Of a DNA stretch of 64,000 nucleotides, positions 55,665-64,000 are shown piece after piece (positions within the stretch are counted from its first letter, which is position 1; each line of letters begins with the position of its first letter). Source of the DNA: Nitrosomonadales bacterium (GTDB lineage: Bacteria; Pseudomonadota; Gammaproteobacteria; Burkholderiales; Gallionellaceae); contig JAHFQZ010000003.1 of assembly GCA_023259055.1 (NCBI GenBank), forward strand, positions 310,001-374,000, read 5' to 3'. Under the pieces are notes generated by a model that did not search any database, was not told where the DNA came from, and saw nothing but the letters and a program-made list of their open reading frames with translations. Position numbers and translations under genes: made by a program.

Positions 55665-56087
55665 ATGTCTGTTTCAATATGGGTGCGCATAAAAAGCCTT
55701 TTCGCTCATGATAAATATGCCTTCTGGTGGAATGAAATCACCGACAAAGAAAAAACATTGGCGGGCATGGATGCTTGGGAACTCGCAGCGGTTATTAAAG
55801 AAGCAACAGGCAATCGCATTGACATGGTGCAAGAGCGCATCGTCGCAGAACATATGCTGAATGTGCGTCTTGCCAAAATCCAAGCGAGGCCAGGTTATCT
55901 TGCCGTCTATGTTGGCATCGCTGGGGCAATTGGTGGTGCGCTCCTAACATCCTCATTTCAACCACATCAAGAGCCTAGTAAGTGTGTATGCGAGTGCCAG
56001 CATGGCGGGAGTATTCAGCAGAATAAATCCCATCCAATAAAACCGGAAACCTCTGTCAGAAAAATGACCAACATACCAAAAAACTAG
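55665..56087 (+). CDS. Hypothetical protein with one membrane segment, possible cassette gene
   Basis: The 140-residue frame begins MSVSIWVRIKSLFAHDKYAFWWNEITDKEKTLAGMDAWELAAVIKEA and has one membrane span (YLAVYVGIAGAIGGALL). The last 40 residues look low in structure and carry a CVCEC motif. No family was recognised. There is no ribosome site. The gene starts 16 bases after a gttaggg site and ends 40 bases before a ccctaac site, the pattern expected of an integron cassette. Base use appears more AT-rich than that of its neighbours. Confidence 0.5.
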   Translation: MSVSIWVRIKSLFAHDKYAFWWNEITDKEKTLAGMDAWELAAVIKEATGNRIDMVQERIVAEHMLNVRLAKIQARPGYLAVYVGIAGAIGGALLTSSFQPHQEPSKCVCECQHGGSIQQNKSHPIKPETSVRKMTNIPKN

Positions 56088-56126
56088 TGGGTTCAAGATG
56101 CCAGAAAACACAGCGAGAAGTCCAAG

Positions 56127-56191
56127 CCCTAACATAGCAGTCAAGAGGGGCGCTCCGCCGAAACAGCCGGCTCCACGTCCCTTAGCGAGAG
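56127..56191 (+). repeat. attC-like recombination-site remnant
   Basis: The segment starts with CCCTAACATAGCAGTCAAG, close to the R''/L'' half of integron attC sites. A dyad follows (agaggggcg and cgtccct). The exact complement of its first box, gttaggg, stands at 55649-55655 at the start of the putative cassette, as it should in a real cassette. The right core box is degenerate (cttagcg). No integrase gene is present. Confidence 0.35.
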
Positions 56192-56196
56192 AATGA

Positions 56197-56469
56197 ATGC
56201 CTGCGAAAATTGGTGAGTTACTCAATCAGCGTTGGAAGATCGGTGCGCAACACGCGCTCTACCATAAAGATGGCACATGGTATAACCAGCTCACTCGCTT
56301 CCCTGGAGTTTTGTGTGATCCATTTGGTTATGTCTTATTCCGGACAAAGTCCGAGTTTCGAGGCTGCGCAAAGCTTCGCATTGGTCAGGAAGTCAACGTA
56401 AACGGACATTTTTCACAAATCGATGGCTATATTCGCGCCCCAGAGTCTGAGGTGTATCGTGGCAGTTGA
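56197..56469 (+). CDS. Small hypothetical protein, possible second cassette gene
   Basis: The 90-residue frame reads MPAKIGELLNQRWKIGAQHALYHKDGTWYNQLTRFPGVLCDPFGYVLFRTKSEF and ends IDGYIRAPESE. It looks like a short globular domain sometimes attached to HNH-type nucleases, but without any nuclease motif; this is a weak impression only. It lies directly after the attC-like site. No ribosome site is evident. A cctaac box follows the stop at about 56484. Confidence 0.4.
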   Translation: MPAKIGELLNQRWKIGAQHALYHKDGTWYNQLTRFPGVLCDPFGYVLFRTKSEFRGCAKLRIGQEVNVNGHFSQIDGYIRAPESEVYRGS

Positions 56470-56560
56470 GTCTCACCAACTACCTAACCATTGCAAATAA
56501 TAGAGACCACGTTTTCTGAATCGTCAAGAATGAATTATCTAAATTCATGAAACATTCTGT

Positions 56561-58201
56561 CTAATAGTGCTTGTGGTAATAGTCGATCAGCCCGGCAGTC
56601 GAAGCATCATGATGTGAAGTCACACCCGCACCGCGCAGTTCCGGCAGTATTTTCCCCGCTAGTTGTTTGCCCAGTTCGACACCCCACTGGTCGAACGGGT
56701 TGATGTTCCACACCACGCTTTGCACGAATACTTTGTGCTCATACATCGCGATCAGCATGCCCAGCGTGTGCGGATCGAGCCGCTCAAACAGAAAAGTATT
56801 GGTCGGCCTGTTGCCGGGGAAAACCTTGTGCGGCAGCAAGGCTTCCAGCGCATCGCCATGCAAACCCTGCGCAACCAATTCGGCGCGCGCTTCATTTTCA
56901 GTCTTGCCGACCATCAGCGCTTCGGCTTGCGCGAAGCAGTTGGCGAGCGGGATGGCGCGATGTTCTTCGAAGGGGTTATAGCTGTGCAACGGCGCATGAA
57001 AATCCGCCGGTATCATGCGCGTGCCCTGGTGGATAAGTTGGAAGAAAGCGTGCTGGCCGTTGGTGCCGGGCTCGCCCCATACCACCATGCCGGTGTTGTA
57101 ATCCACTGTGTTGCCGTCGTGGTCCACGCGTTTGCCGTTGCTCTCCATTTCCAGTTGTTGCAGGTACGCGGCGAAGCGATGCATGTATTGGTCGTAAGGA
57201 AGCACGGCGTTGGAAGCCGCGCCGAAGAAGTTGTTGTACCAGATGCCGAGCAGCCCCAGCAGCACCGGAATGTTCTTGTCCAGCGGCGCGCTGTGAAAGT
57301 GCTCGTCCATCGCGTAGCCGCCGCCCAGCAGTTCCTCGAACTTGTCCATGCCCACGAACAGCGCGATGGGCAGGCCGATGGCCGACCACAGCGAATAACG
57401 CCCGCCGACCCAGTCCCAGAATTCAAAGACATTTTGCGGGTTGATGCCGAACTTGGCGGTGGCATCGAGGTTGGTGGAAACGGCGGCAAAGTGCTTGGCA
57501 ACGGCCTTTTCATCGCCCAGTTTTTCTACCAGCCAGGCACGCGCCGAGCGGGCATTGGTGAGGGTTTCCTGCGTCGTGAAGGTCTTCGAGCTGACGATGA
57601 ACAGCGTGGTTTCGGCATCCAGTTTTTTCAGCGTCTCGGCGAGGTGGGTGCCGTCCACATTGGATACGAAATGGGCGTGCAGAGATGGGGTGGAATAAGG
57701 CTTGAGCGCTTCGCACACCATCAGCGGGCCAAGGTCCGATCCGCCGATACCGAGGTTGACGATGTCGGTTATGCGCTTGCCGGTATGGCCAACGTGCTGG
57801 CCCGTACGCACTTTATCGGAGAAACGGCGTATCAATTCCAATACGCGCTGCACATCGGGCATGACGTCCTTGCCGTTCGAGTAAACCGGGCGGCCTGAGC
57901 GATTGCGCAGTGCTGTATGCAATGCGGCACGCTGTTCAGTGAAATTGATCTTTTCGCCCGCGAACATGCGCTCGATCTGACTTTGCAGCCCGGCTTGCCT
58001 TGCAAGATCCGTCAGCAGCTTTATTGTTTCGGCATTGATGCGATTCTTGGAGTAGTCGAATAGCAGGCTGCCGAGTTGCACCGAAAATTTGTCAAAGCGT
58101 GCAGGATCGTCCTGAAACATCCTGCGCATGTGAACCGGCTCAATCGCGTCGTGATGCGTCTTGAGCGCTTGCCAGGCTGTGGATGAGGTAAGTTTTGACA
58201 T
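56561..58201 (-). CDS. pgi: Glucose-6-phosphate isomerase
   Basis: This 546-residue protein has [29 protein letters not shown], the active-site block [16 protein letters not shown] and [14 protein letters not shown]. It interconverts glucose 6-phosphate and fructose 6-phosphate. In this organism it links gluconeogenesis from the reductive cycle to glycogen making. It lies 33 bases after glgB on the same strand and is probably co-transcribed. Confidence 0.95.
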   Translation of the reverse strand: MSKLTSSTAWQALKTHHDAIEPVHMRRMFQDDPARFDKFSVQLGSLLFDYSKNRINAETIKLLTDLARQAGLQSQIERMFAGEKINFTEQRAALHTALRNRSGRPVYSNGKDVMPDVQRVLELIRRFSDKVRTGQHVGHTGKRITDIVNLGIGGSDLGPLMVCEALKPYSTPSLHAHFVSNVDGTHLAETLKKLDAETTLFIVSSKTFTTQETLTNARSARAWLVEKLGDEKAVAKHFAAVSTNLDATAKFGINPQNVFEFWDWVGGRYSLWSAIGLPIALFVGMDKFEELLGGGYAMDEHFHSAPLDKNIPVLLGLLGIWYNNFFGAASNAVLPYDQYMHRFAAYLQQLEMESNGKRVDHDGNTVDYNTGMVVWGEPGTNGQHAFFQLIHQGTRMIPADFHAPLHSYNPFEEHRAIPLANCFAQAEALMVGKTENEARAELVAQGLHGDALEALLPHKVFPGNRPTNTFLFERLDPHTLGMLIAMYEHKVFVQSVVWNINPFDQWGVELGKQLAGKILPELRGAGVTSHHDASTAGLIDYYHKHY

Positions 58202-58234
58202 TATGTAGCTAGCTCAGTAATTCTGGCCTGATAG

Positions 58235-60400
58235 TCAGTCTTCCAGCACCAGAACTACCCCTGCCAGAGGCGGCAAGACAATTTCGGCAGAGTAGGGCAG
58301 TCCCATCCAGGGGATGGGTTCTGCCTGTATCAAACCGGCATTGCCGAGGTTGCTGCCCGTGTAATATTCCGAATCGCTGTTCAGCGCTTCGCGGTAATGC
58401 GCCTGCACTGGCAGGCCAAGGCGGTAACGGTAACGCGGCACGGGCGTGAGGTTCAACGCGACTATGGCAAAGGAGCCGTCGCGTGCGCGACGCTGATAAG
58501 ACAATACCGATTGATCCGCGTCGTTGCAGTCAATCCAGGCAAAACCCTCGTGCTGGAAATCTAGGTCGTACAGCGGGGGAAGTTTGCGATACAGCTGGTT
58601 CAGGTCATGCATCAGGTTTTGCATGCCGCGGTGCAACTCCTGCCCCAGTTGCCACCATTCAAGTTCCCATTTGGATTGCCACTCGCGGCCTTGGGCGATT
58701 TCGTTACCCATAAAGTTGAGTTTTTTGCCCGGGCTGGTCATCTGATAGGTCAGCAACAGGCGCAGATTGGCGAATTTTTGCCAGGCATCTCCGGGCATCT
58801 TGGACAACAACGAACCCTTACCATGCACCACTTCATCATGCGAAAAAGGCATGACGAAATTTTCGGTATAGGCGTAAAGCTGGCCGAAGGTAAGCTGGTT
58901 GTGATGGTAACGCCGGTGCACCGGCTCATGGTGAAAATAGGCCAGCGTGTCGTTCATCCAGCCCATGTTCCACTTGATCGAGAAGCCTAGTCCGCCCAGA
59001 TAAACAGGGCGGGATACGCCGGGCCATGCAGTGGATTCCTCCGCCATGGTCAATGCGCCGGGAAATTCTTCATGCACCATGATGTTCATCTCACGGAGGA
59101 ATTCCACCGCTTCGAGATTCTCGCGGCCACCGTATTTGTTCGGGATCCATTCTCCCTCGTTGCGGGAATAATCCAGATACAACATTGAAGCGACGGCATC
59201 GACGCGAAGTCCATCGAAATGAAATTCGGATAGCCAAAAATGCGCGCTGGACATCAGGAAAGTTTTAATTTCGTTGCGGCCGTAGTTGAAGATATGGGTG
59301 CCCCATTCCTGGTGGAAACCCAGGCGAGGGTCTTCGTGCTCATACAAGGCCGTGCCGTCAAAGCGCGCCAGCGCCCAGCTGTCCTGCGGGAAGTGTGCCG
59401 GCACCCAATCCAGGAATACGCCGATGCCGGCCTGATGACAGGTGTCGATCAAATGACGCAATTCATCGGGTGATCCAAAGCGGCTGGTAGGGGCGAAATA
59501 GCCGGTGGCCTGGTAGCCCCATGATTCATCCAGCGGATGCTCGGAGATCGGCATGAATTCGATGTGTGTGTAACCCATGCTTTTGACATAAGGCACAAGA
59601 TCATTCGCCAATTCGCTATAGGTGTAGAAGCGGCCGTCGGGGTGGCGTTTCCACGAACCGGCATGCACTTCGTAGATGTTGATCGCGCCATGTAGCCAGT
59701 CCCATTGGCCGCGCTGCTCCATCCATTCCGCGTCCTGCCATTGATGCCGGTGGGGTGGGGCAGCCAGTGCCGCCGTGCCGGGGCGCAATTCATAACCTTG
59801 CGCGTATGGATCGGTCTTGGTCAGCACTTGGCCGGTGTCGCGGTTGCGGATTTCATACCGGTACAACGCCTGCTGCTTGATTTCTGGAATGAACAATTCC
59901 CACACACCGCTGGAGCCGTGCGAGTGCATCGGATGCACGCGGCCATCCCAGTTGTTGAATTCGCCCACCACGCTGACGCGCTCGGCATTCGGCGCCCAAA
60001 CAGCAAACCTGATTCCCTTTACATTGTTGATTTCAACAACATGGGAACCGAGCATCCGGTAGCCTTGGCGCAACTTGCCTTCGCTGAACAAATACAGGTC
60101 TTGCTGGGAAATATGCGGCGGGAATTGATAGGGGTCGTAAATATCGTGAGTCGCGCTGCCATAGTGCAAACGCAGGCGATACGGTCGGCTGGGTTCGATG
60201 TTGCCGCGCCATTCAAACACTCCACCGGGGTGAGTTCGTTTTAATGCAACGGTTGCGTCATTATTCAGCAAATCGATATCTGTGACATGAGGTTCATAAA
60301 CCCGTATGACCCATTCTGCTCCTTCACGGTGCAGACCAAGCAGTCCAAAAGGATCATAATAACGCGCTTGCAGCAGCGATTCGATTGGTGTATTCACCAT
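58235..60400 (-). CDS. glgB: 1,4-alpha-glucan branching enzyme
   Basis: From ATG 60400 ([24 protein letters not shown]) the protein has 721 residues. It has an N-terminal N1 and CBM48 domain ([23 protein letters not shown]) and a GH13 barrel with [25 protein letters not shown] (nucleophile Asp), ESTAWPGV (acid Glu) and FSHDEVVHG. It makes the alpha-1,6 branches of glycogen. A longer frame start at 60484 would run into the glgC promoter and is rejected. The glgC gene starts 83 bases away in the opposite direction. Confidence 0.95.
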   Translation of the reverse strand: MVNTPIESLLQARYYDPFGLLGLHREGAEWVIRVYEPHVTDIDLLNNDATVALKRTHPGGVFEWRGNIEPSRPYRLRLHYGSATHDIYDPYQFPPHISQQDLYLFSEGKLRQGYRMLGSHVVEINNVKGIRFAVWAPNAERVSVVGEFNNWDGRVHPMHSHGSSGVWELFIPEIKQQALYRYEIRNRDTGQVLTKTDPYAQGYELRPGTAALAAPPHRHQWQDAEWMEQRGQWDWLHGAINIYEVHAGSWKRHPDGRFYTYSELANDLVPYVKSMGYTHIEFMPISEHPLDESWGYQATGYFAPTSRFGSPDELRHLIDTCHQAGIGVFLDWVPAHFPQDSWALARFDGTALYEHEDPRLGFHQEWGTHIFNYGRNEIKTFLMSSAHFWLSEFHFDGLRVDAVASMLYLDYSRNEGEWIPNKYGGRENLEAVEFLREMNIMVHEEFPGALTMAEESTAWPGVSRPVYLGGLGFSIKWNMGWMNDTLAYFHHEPVHRRYHHNQLTFGQLYAYTENFVMPFSHDEVVHGKGSLLSKMPGDAWQKFANLRLLLTYQMTSPGKKLNFMGNEIAQGREWQSKWELEWWQLGQELHRGMQNLMHDLNQLYRKLPPLYDLDFQHEGFAWIDCNDADQSVLSYQRRARDGSFAIVALNLTPVPRYRYRLGLPVQAHYREALNSDSEYYTGSNLGNAGLIQAEPIPWMGLPYSAEIVLPPLAGVVLVLED

Positions 60401-60482
60401 AAATTTCCCATTGTCCTTGTCTAATCGGGTGATTGTAAACGATAATGGTCGAGTAAAAGAGGTAAATAGAGGAGAGCGCCAC
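60401..60482. promoter_or_regulatory. Divergent promoter region of glgB-pgi and glgC
   Basis: Only 82 bases separate the two starts, so both promoters and any operator must overlap here. The glgC start has a good aggaga site. No convincing -35/-10 pair could be fixed for either direction. Shared control of branching enzyme and ADP-glucose supply is likely. Confidence 0.55.
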
Positions 60483-61808
60483 ATGAACGCCGAATTGAGT
60501 TACCTTCAAAAAAAATATCATGTCGTTGCGGACAATTCCACTCCGCGATTTGTCAGTCATATTACCAAGAATACTTATGCGATGGTGCTGGCTGGCGGAC
60601 GTGGTAGCCGTTTGTATCAGTTGACGGATTGGCGTGCCAAACCTGCTGTTCCGTTTGGCGGCAAATTCCGCATTATCGATTTCGTCCTGTCCAACTGCGT
60701 CAATTCTGGTATTCGCCGTATCAGCGTGGCGACTCAATACAAGTCGCACAGCTTGATCCAACATATCCAGCGTGGCTGGTCATTCCTGAATGGCCAATTC
60801 GGCGAATTTCTTAATTTGCTGCCCGCGCAACAGCGCATCAGCGAATACCACTGGTATGAGGGCACTGCCGATGCTGTATACCAGAATCTTGATATTTTGC
60901 GTGACGCCAATCCTGATTTCGTTCTGGTTCTGGCTGGCGATCATGTTTACAAAATGGATTACAGCAAGTTGCTGGCTTTTCATGTGGATAATAAGGCCGA
61001 CATGACAGTGGCCTGTTTGGAAGTGCCGATCTCAGACGCAACCGCATTTGGCGTGATGGGAGTAGATGAGCATGGACGCGTAGTCGAATTTGCTGAGAAA
61101 CCCTCCAATCCCGCTCCAGTTCCCGGCAAGCCTGACAAGTCGCTGGTCAGTATGGGTATTTACGTATTCAACAAGGATTTTCTCTTTGAGCAGTTGGTGC
61201 GCGATGCTGACGATCAGCATTCCAGCCACGATTTCGGCAAGGATTTGATCCCATACATGATCGATAAATACCGCATATTCGCACAAAGCTTCGAACAGAG
61301 CTGCGTGGGGATGGGCGATGGAAATATTCCCTATTGGCGGGATGTTGGAACCATCGATTCATACTGGGAAGCCAACATGGAATTGACCAAGGTTGTTCCA
61401 GATTTAAACATGTACGATCAGGAATGGCCGATTTGGACATATCAGGAGCAGTTGCCACCGGCTAAATTTGTATTCGATGACGATGATCGCCGCGGTGTAG
61501 CGATCGATTCCCTGGTTTCGGGTGGATGTATAGTGAGCGGTTCAACGGTGCGCCGGTCGCTGCTGTTTTCCAATGTGCGCATAAACAGCCATTGCACCAT
61601 TGAAGATTCGGTTTTGCTGCCCAATGTGGTTGTGGGCGACCACGCTGTACTAAAACGCGTTATCGTCGACAAGTATTGCCAGATTCCAGAAGGATTGGAA
61701 ATTGGAGTTAATCCTGAGGAAGATCGCAAACGTTTCCATGTCAGCCCCAATGGGGTGACGCTAATTACGCCGGATATGCTCGGGCAGAATGTGCATCGCA
61801 TCCGATGA
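60483..61808 (+). CDS. glgC: Glucose-1-phosphate adenylyltransferase
   Basis: From ATG 60483 (site gaggaga) the protein has 441 residues. It has [47 protein letters not shown] and a C-terminal left-handed helix region. It makes ADP-glucose, the committed step of glycogen synthesis, and is usually controlled by fructose-1,6-bisphosphate and AMP. The N-terminal allosteric region looks normal. The GH57 gene follows after 48 bases. Confidence 0.95.
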   Translation: MNAELSYLQKKYHVVADNSTPRFVSHITKNTYAMVLAGGRGSRLYQLTDWRAKPAVPFGGKFRIIDFVLSNCVNSGIRRISVATQYKSHSLIQHIQRGWSFLNGQFGEFLNLLPAQQRISEYHWYEGTADAVYQNLDILRDANPDFVLVLAGDHVYKMDYSKLLAFHVDNKADMTVACLEVPISDATAFGVMGVDEHGRVVEFAEKPSNPAPVPGKPDKSLVSMGIYVFNKDFLFEQLVRDADDQHSSHDFGKDLIPYMIDKYRIFAQSFEQSCVGMGDGNIPYWRDVGTIDSYWEANMELTKVVPDLNMYDQEWPIWTYQEQLPPAKFVFDDDDRRGVAIDSLVSGGCIVSGSTVRRSLLFSNVRINSHCTIEDSVLLPNVVVGDHAVLKRVIVDKYCQIPEGLEIGVNPEEDRKRFHVSPNGVTLITPDMLGQNVHRIR

Positions 61809-61856
61809 TTTCAAGTGACCCAGCTGATTAATGATTAACGGCGAAATATATTTCCC

Positions 61857-63575
61857 ATGACAAAAGCTGTTGATTTAGTCTTTCTCTGGCACATGCACCA
61901 GCCTGATTATCGCGATTATTCCAGCGGCGATTTTGTGCTGCCGTGGACTTATCTACATGCCATCAAGGATTACACCGATATGGCTTATCACCTTGAGCGG
62001 CATCCCAAAGTCCACGCCGTAGTGAATTTTGTACCGATATTGCTCGATCAGTTGGATGACTACGAAAATCAATTTTCTTCCGGACAACTGCGTGACCCTT
62101 TGCTGCGCCTGCTGGCACAAGAAAACTGCCATGAACTTACCGCAGAACAGAGGCAATTGGCCTTTGAGGCATGTTTTCGCAACAATCACAGCAAAATGAT
62201 TGCACCCTATCCGGCTTACAAACGTTTGCTGGAATTATTTAACCTTTTGCATACCGATGGGGCAACTGGACTGGCCTATTTGTCGGGGCAGTATTTGGCT
62301 GACCTGTTGACTTGGTACCATCTGGTCTGGTGCGGCGAGAGTGTGCGCCGTGAATATGTCCTGGTCGCGCAATTGATGAGCAAGGCTGAGGGATTCAGTT
62401 ATGAAGACCGCAAACAATTGCTTAGCCTGATCGGTAAGTTGATTGGTGGCATTATCCCGCGCTATCGCAAGCTTGCCGAGTCTGGACAAATCGAGATATC
62501 CACTACGCCGCACTACCACCCGTTGGCCCCGCTGCTGATTGATTTCGCCAGTGCCAAAGAAGCCATGCCCGATGCGCCATTGCCTAATTCTCCGCACTAT
62601 CCAAAGGGTCGGCTGCGCGTGACTGCTCATGTTCAGCTGGCGAAGAAGAGTTACCGTGAACGCTTTGGAGCCGAACCACAAGGAATGTGGCCAGCCGAAG
62701 GGTCTATCTCTTCTGAAACACTGGAGGTATTGGCAGCAGAGGGCTGTCGTTGGACAGCCAGTAGCGAGAGTGTGCTGGTCAATAGTTTGCGTAAAACGCG
62801 GCCAGTTGTTCCTGAGCGCGCGCAATACTTATACCGGCCATATCGTCTGGCGAATGGGGGCGAAGGCTTGCATTACTTTTTCCGCGATGACCATCTGTCT
62901 GATTTGATCGGCTTTGAGTATTCGCGCTGGCACGGTAAAGATGCCGCGAGCCATTTCATCAATCAAATCGAGAGCATCGCACAACATGGCCCAGAAGATG
63001 AAACGCCCGTGGTGAGTGTGATTCTCGATGGCGAAAACGCTTGGGAATATTATCCTTACAATGGTTACTATTTTATAGAAGAGCTATATTTGGCACTGGA
63101 GTCCCATGAACAGATACGCACCATTACTTACAGCGACTATCTGGATCAAAGTACAACTCGCCCTGAGGCAGATTATGCCCGCACGCATAGCCTTGAGAGC
63201 ATCGTTGCGGGTAGCTGGGTCTATGGCAATTTCTCAACATGGATAGGATCGCCTGACAAAAATCGCGCTTGGGACTTGCTGTGTGTTGCCAAACAAAGTT
63301 TTGATATGGTTATGTCCAGTGGCCGGCTCAGTCCAGCCGAACAGGAAGCGGCTGAAAGGCAGCTTTCTTCTTGCGAGAGCTCCGACTGGTTCTGGTGGTT
63401 TGGCGACTACAACCCCGCGCATTCGGTAGCCAGCTTTGATCACTTGTTCCGCCATAACCTGACCGAATTGTATCGCCTGCTGAAATTGCCGCCCCCGCTA
63501 AATTTATCGGAACCTGTCAGCAAGGGCGGCGGCTCTCCCGAGGTGGGTGGTGCGATGCGGCGCGCATCCGAATAA
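61857..63575 (+). CDS. Glycoside hydrolase family 57 protein
   Basis: The 572-residue protein starts with FLWHMHQPDYRDY, the first GH57 motif. It also has GMWPAEGSISSETLEVLAAEGCRW (probable nucleophile Glu) and VILDGENAWEYYPYNGYYF (probable acid Asp). The family covers alpha-amylases, 4-alpha-glucanotransferases and branching enzymes. Near glgC and malQ it should act on alpha-glucans; the exact reaction is open. It ends in a disordered Gly/Ala-rich tail. Confidence 0.88.
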   Translation: MTKAVDLVFLWHMHQPDYRDYSSGDFVLPWTYLHAIKDYTDMAYHLERHPKVHAVVNFVPILLDQLDDYENQFSSGQLRDPLLRLLAQENCHELTAEQRQLAFEACFRNNHSKMIAPYPAYKRLLELFNLLHTDGATGLAYLSGQYLADLLTWYHLVWCGESVRREYVLVAQLMSKAEGFSYEDRKQLLSLIGKLIGGIIPRYRKLAESGQIEISTTPHYHPLAPLLIDFASAKEAMPDAPLPNSPHYPKGRLRVTAHVQLAKKSYRERFGAEPQGMWPAEGSISSETLEVLAAEGCRWTASSESVLVNSLRKTRPVVPERAQYLYRPYRLANGGEGLHYFFRDDHLSDLIGFEYSRWHGKDAASHFINQIESIAQHGPEDETPVVSVILDGENAWEYYPYNGYYFIEELYLALESHEQIRTITYSDYLDQSTTRPEADYARTHSLESIVAGSWVYGNFSTWIGSPDKNRAWDLLCVAKQSFDMVMSSGRLSPAEQEAAERQLSSCESSDWFWWFGDYNPAHSVASFDHLFRHNLTELYRLLKLPPPLNLSEPVSKGGGSPEVGGAMRRASE

Positions 63576-63586
63576 ATAACTATCTC

Positions 63587-64000
63587 ATGTTAACTGAGCG
63601 TACTAGTGGCATATTGCTTCATCCAACGTCTCTTCCCGGGCCATATGGGGCAGGGGACTTTGGCTCAGACGCATATCGGTTTGTCGACTGGCTGGTAAGT
63701 GCCGGGCAAACCTATTGGCAGATGCTGCCGCTAGGGGAAATTGGCCCGGGCAATTCTCCGTATATGAGTAGCTCTGCCTTTGCAGGCAACATCCTGCTTA
63801 TCGACCTCGTGGAATTGGCAGATCAAGGTTGGCTGATAGATGAAGACCTGAAACCCCGCATGGAATTTCGGCCTGACCGGATAAATTTCGCACTGTTGCG
63901 TCCGTTTCGCCTCGAACGACTGCGACGCGCTGCCACAAGCTTCTTCGCTTACCCTCAGAAGACCTGGCATCATCAGGAAACAAGTTACGCTGCATATGTA
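63587..64000 (+). CDS. malQ: 4-alpha-glucanotransferase, N-terminal part (3' end outside window)
   Basis: The frame opens at ATG 63587, 11 bases after the GH57 stop, and runs to the window edge without a stop (138 codons). It begins MLTERTSGILLHPTSLPGPYG, then DFGSDAYRFVDWLVSAGQ and YWQMLPLGEIGPGNSPYMSSSAFAGN, the fixed start of GH77 amylomaltases. It transfers glucan pieces and frees glucose that glucokinase can use. The catalytic residues are beyond the edge. Confidence 0.9.
   Translation, partial: MLTERTSGILLHPTSLPGPYGAGDFGSDAYRFVDWLVSAGQTYWQMLPLGEIGPGNSPYMSSSAFAGNILLIDLVELADQGWLIDEDLKPRMEFRPDRINFALLRPFRLERLRRAATSFFAYPQKTWHHQETSYAAYV

Noticed and set aside
55953-56225. Minus-strand frame for a small hydrophobic protein
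   Set aside because: It overlaps the end of the 55665 gene and the attC-like site, opens only with TTG, and has no ribosome site. A 60-residue form from an internal ATG is hydrophobic and remains barely possible.
56663-57898. 411-codon plus-strand frame opposite pgi
   Set aside because: It is antisense to a complete, motif-rich isomerase gene and has no domain of its own.

Overview
The window looks like a chromosomal segment of an autotrophic proteobacterium, most likely a betaproteobacterium of the Nitrosomonadales/Gallionellaceae type. That placement is inferred from gene content and style: a three-gene petABC operon, an Isp-type hydrogenase with HupK, Kup and glycogen genes. No rRNA or marker gene is present to test it. 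No tRNA, rRNA, CRISPR array or transposase was seen.

Region 1 (1-11.7 kb, all + strand) is a carbon-fixation island of the reductive TCA (rTCA) cycle. It holds the end of korA, then korB, korC, an HdrA-like flavoprotein, an MvhD/FlxD-like protein and three more Flx-like subunits, then the two subunits of ATP-citrate lyase. 2-oxoglutarate:ferredoxin oxidoreductase needs low-potential ferredoxin. The HdrA-FlxDCBA block, which has no HdrB or HdrC beside it, is a plausible NAD(P)H-to-ferredoxin module feeding it. KorB carries a histone-H1-like Lys/Ala/Pro tail of about 90 residues, and the lyase large subunit is about 900 residues, much longer than the classical one. At 20.7-25.0 kb an aconitase of about 650 residues and a monomeric isocitrate dehydrogenase supply two more steps of the same cycle.

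Region 2 (11.8-20.3 kb, - strand) starts with an SRPBCC protein, a PAS-domain protein and a broken EAL-domain remnant. Then comes a membrane-linked [NiFe] hydrogenase operon transcribed hypC-like, hupK-like, protease, small subunit, Isp1, Isp2, large subunit, with a possible sigma-54 promoter in front. It would feed electrons from H2 into the quinone pool. Cytochrome bc1 (26.9-29.4 kb) with an extra cytochrome c follows on the + strand, after a Sel1-repeat protein and a surface-adhesin-E-like protein.

Region 3 (29.9-33.4 kb) is a metal-uptake set: a DUF2946-like protein, an outer-membrane porin, a ZnuA-like binding protein and a ZnuB-like permease, with no ATPase gene nearby. A 27-bp inverted-repeat element sits between the last two genes, and a second copy lies inside the hydrogenase operon.

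Region 4 (33.5-49.8 kb and 56.6-64 kb) is a large glycogen and sugar-phosphate region: two different glucan phosphorylases, gnd, zwf, glucokinase, 6-phosphogluconolactonase, glgA, pgi, glgB, glgC, a GH57 glycosidase and the start of malQ. Together these can store fixed carbon as glycogen and return it through glucose 6-phosphate and the oxidative pentose phosphate pathway. Kup, a patatin-like phospholipase, a metallophosphoesterase and a nitroreductase lie among them. Between the two glycogen blocks are a CAP-domain protein, an RND efflux pair, an MlaF-like ATPase whose H-loop histidine is a tyrosine, and a small stretch of short genes with features of integron gene cassettes.
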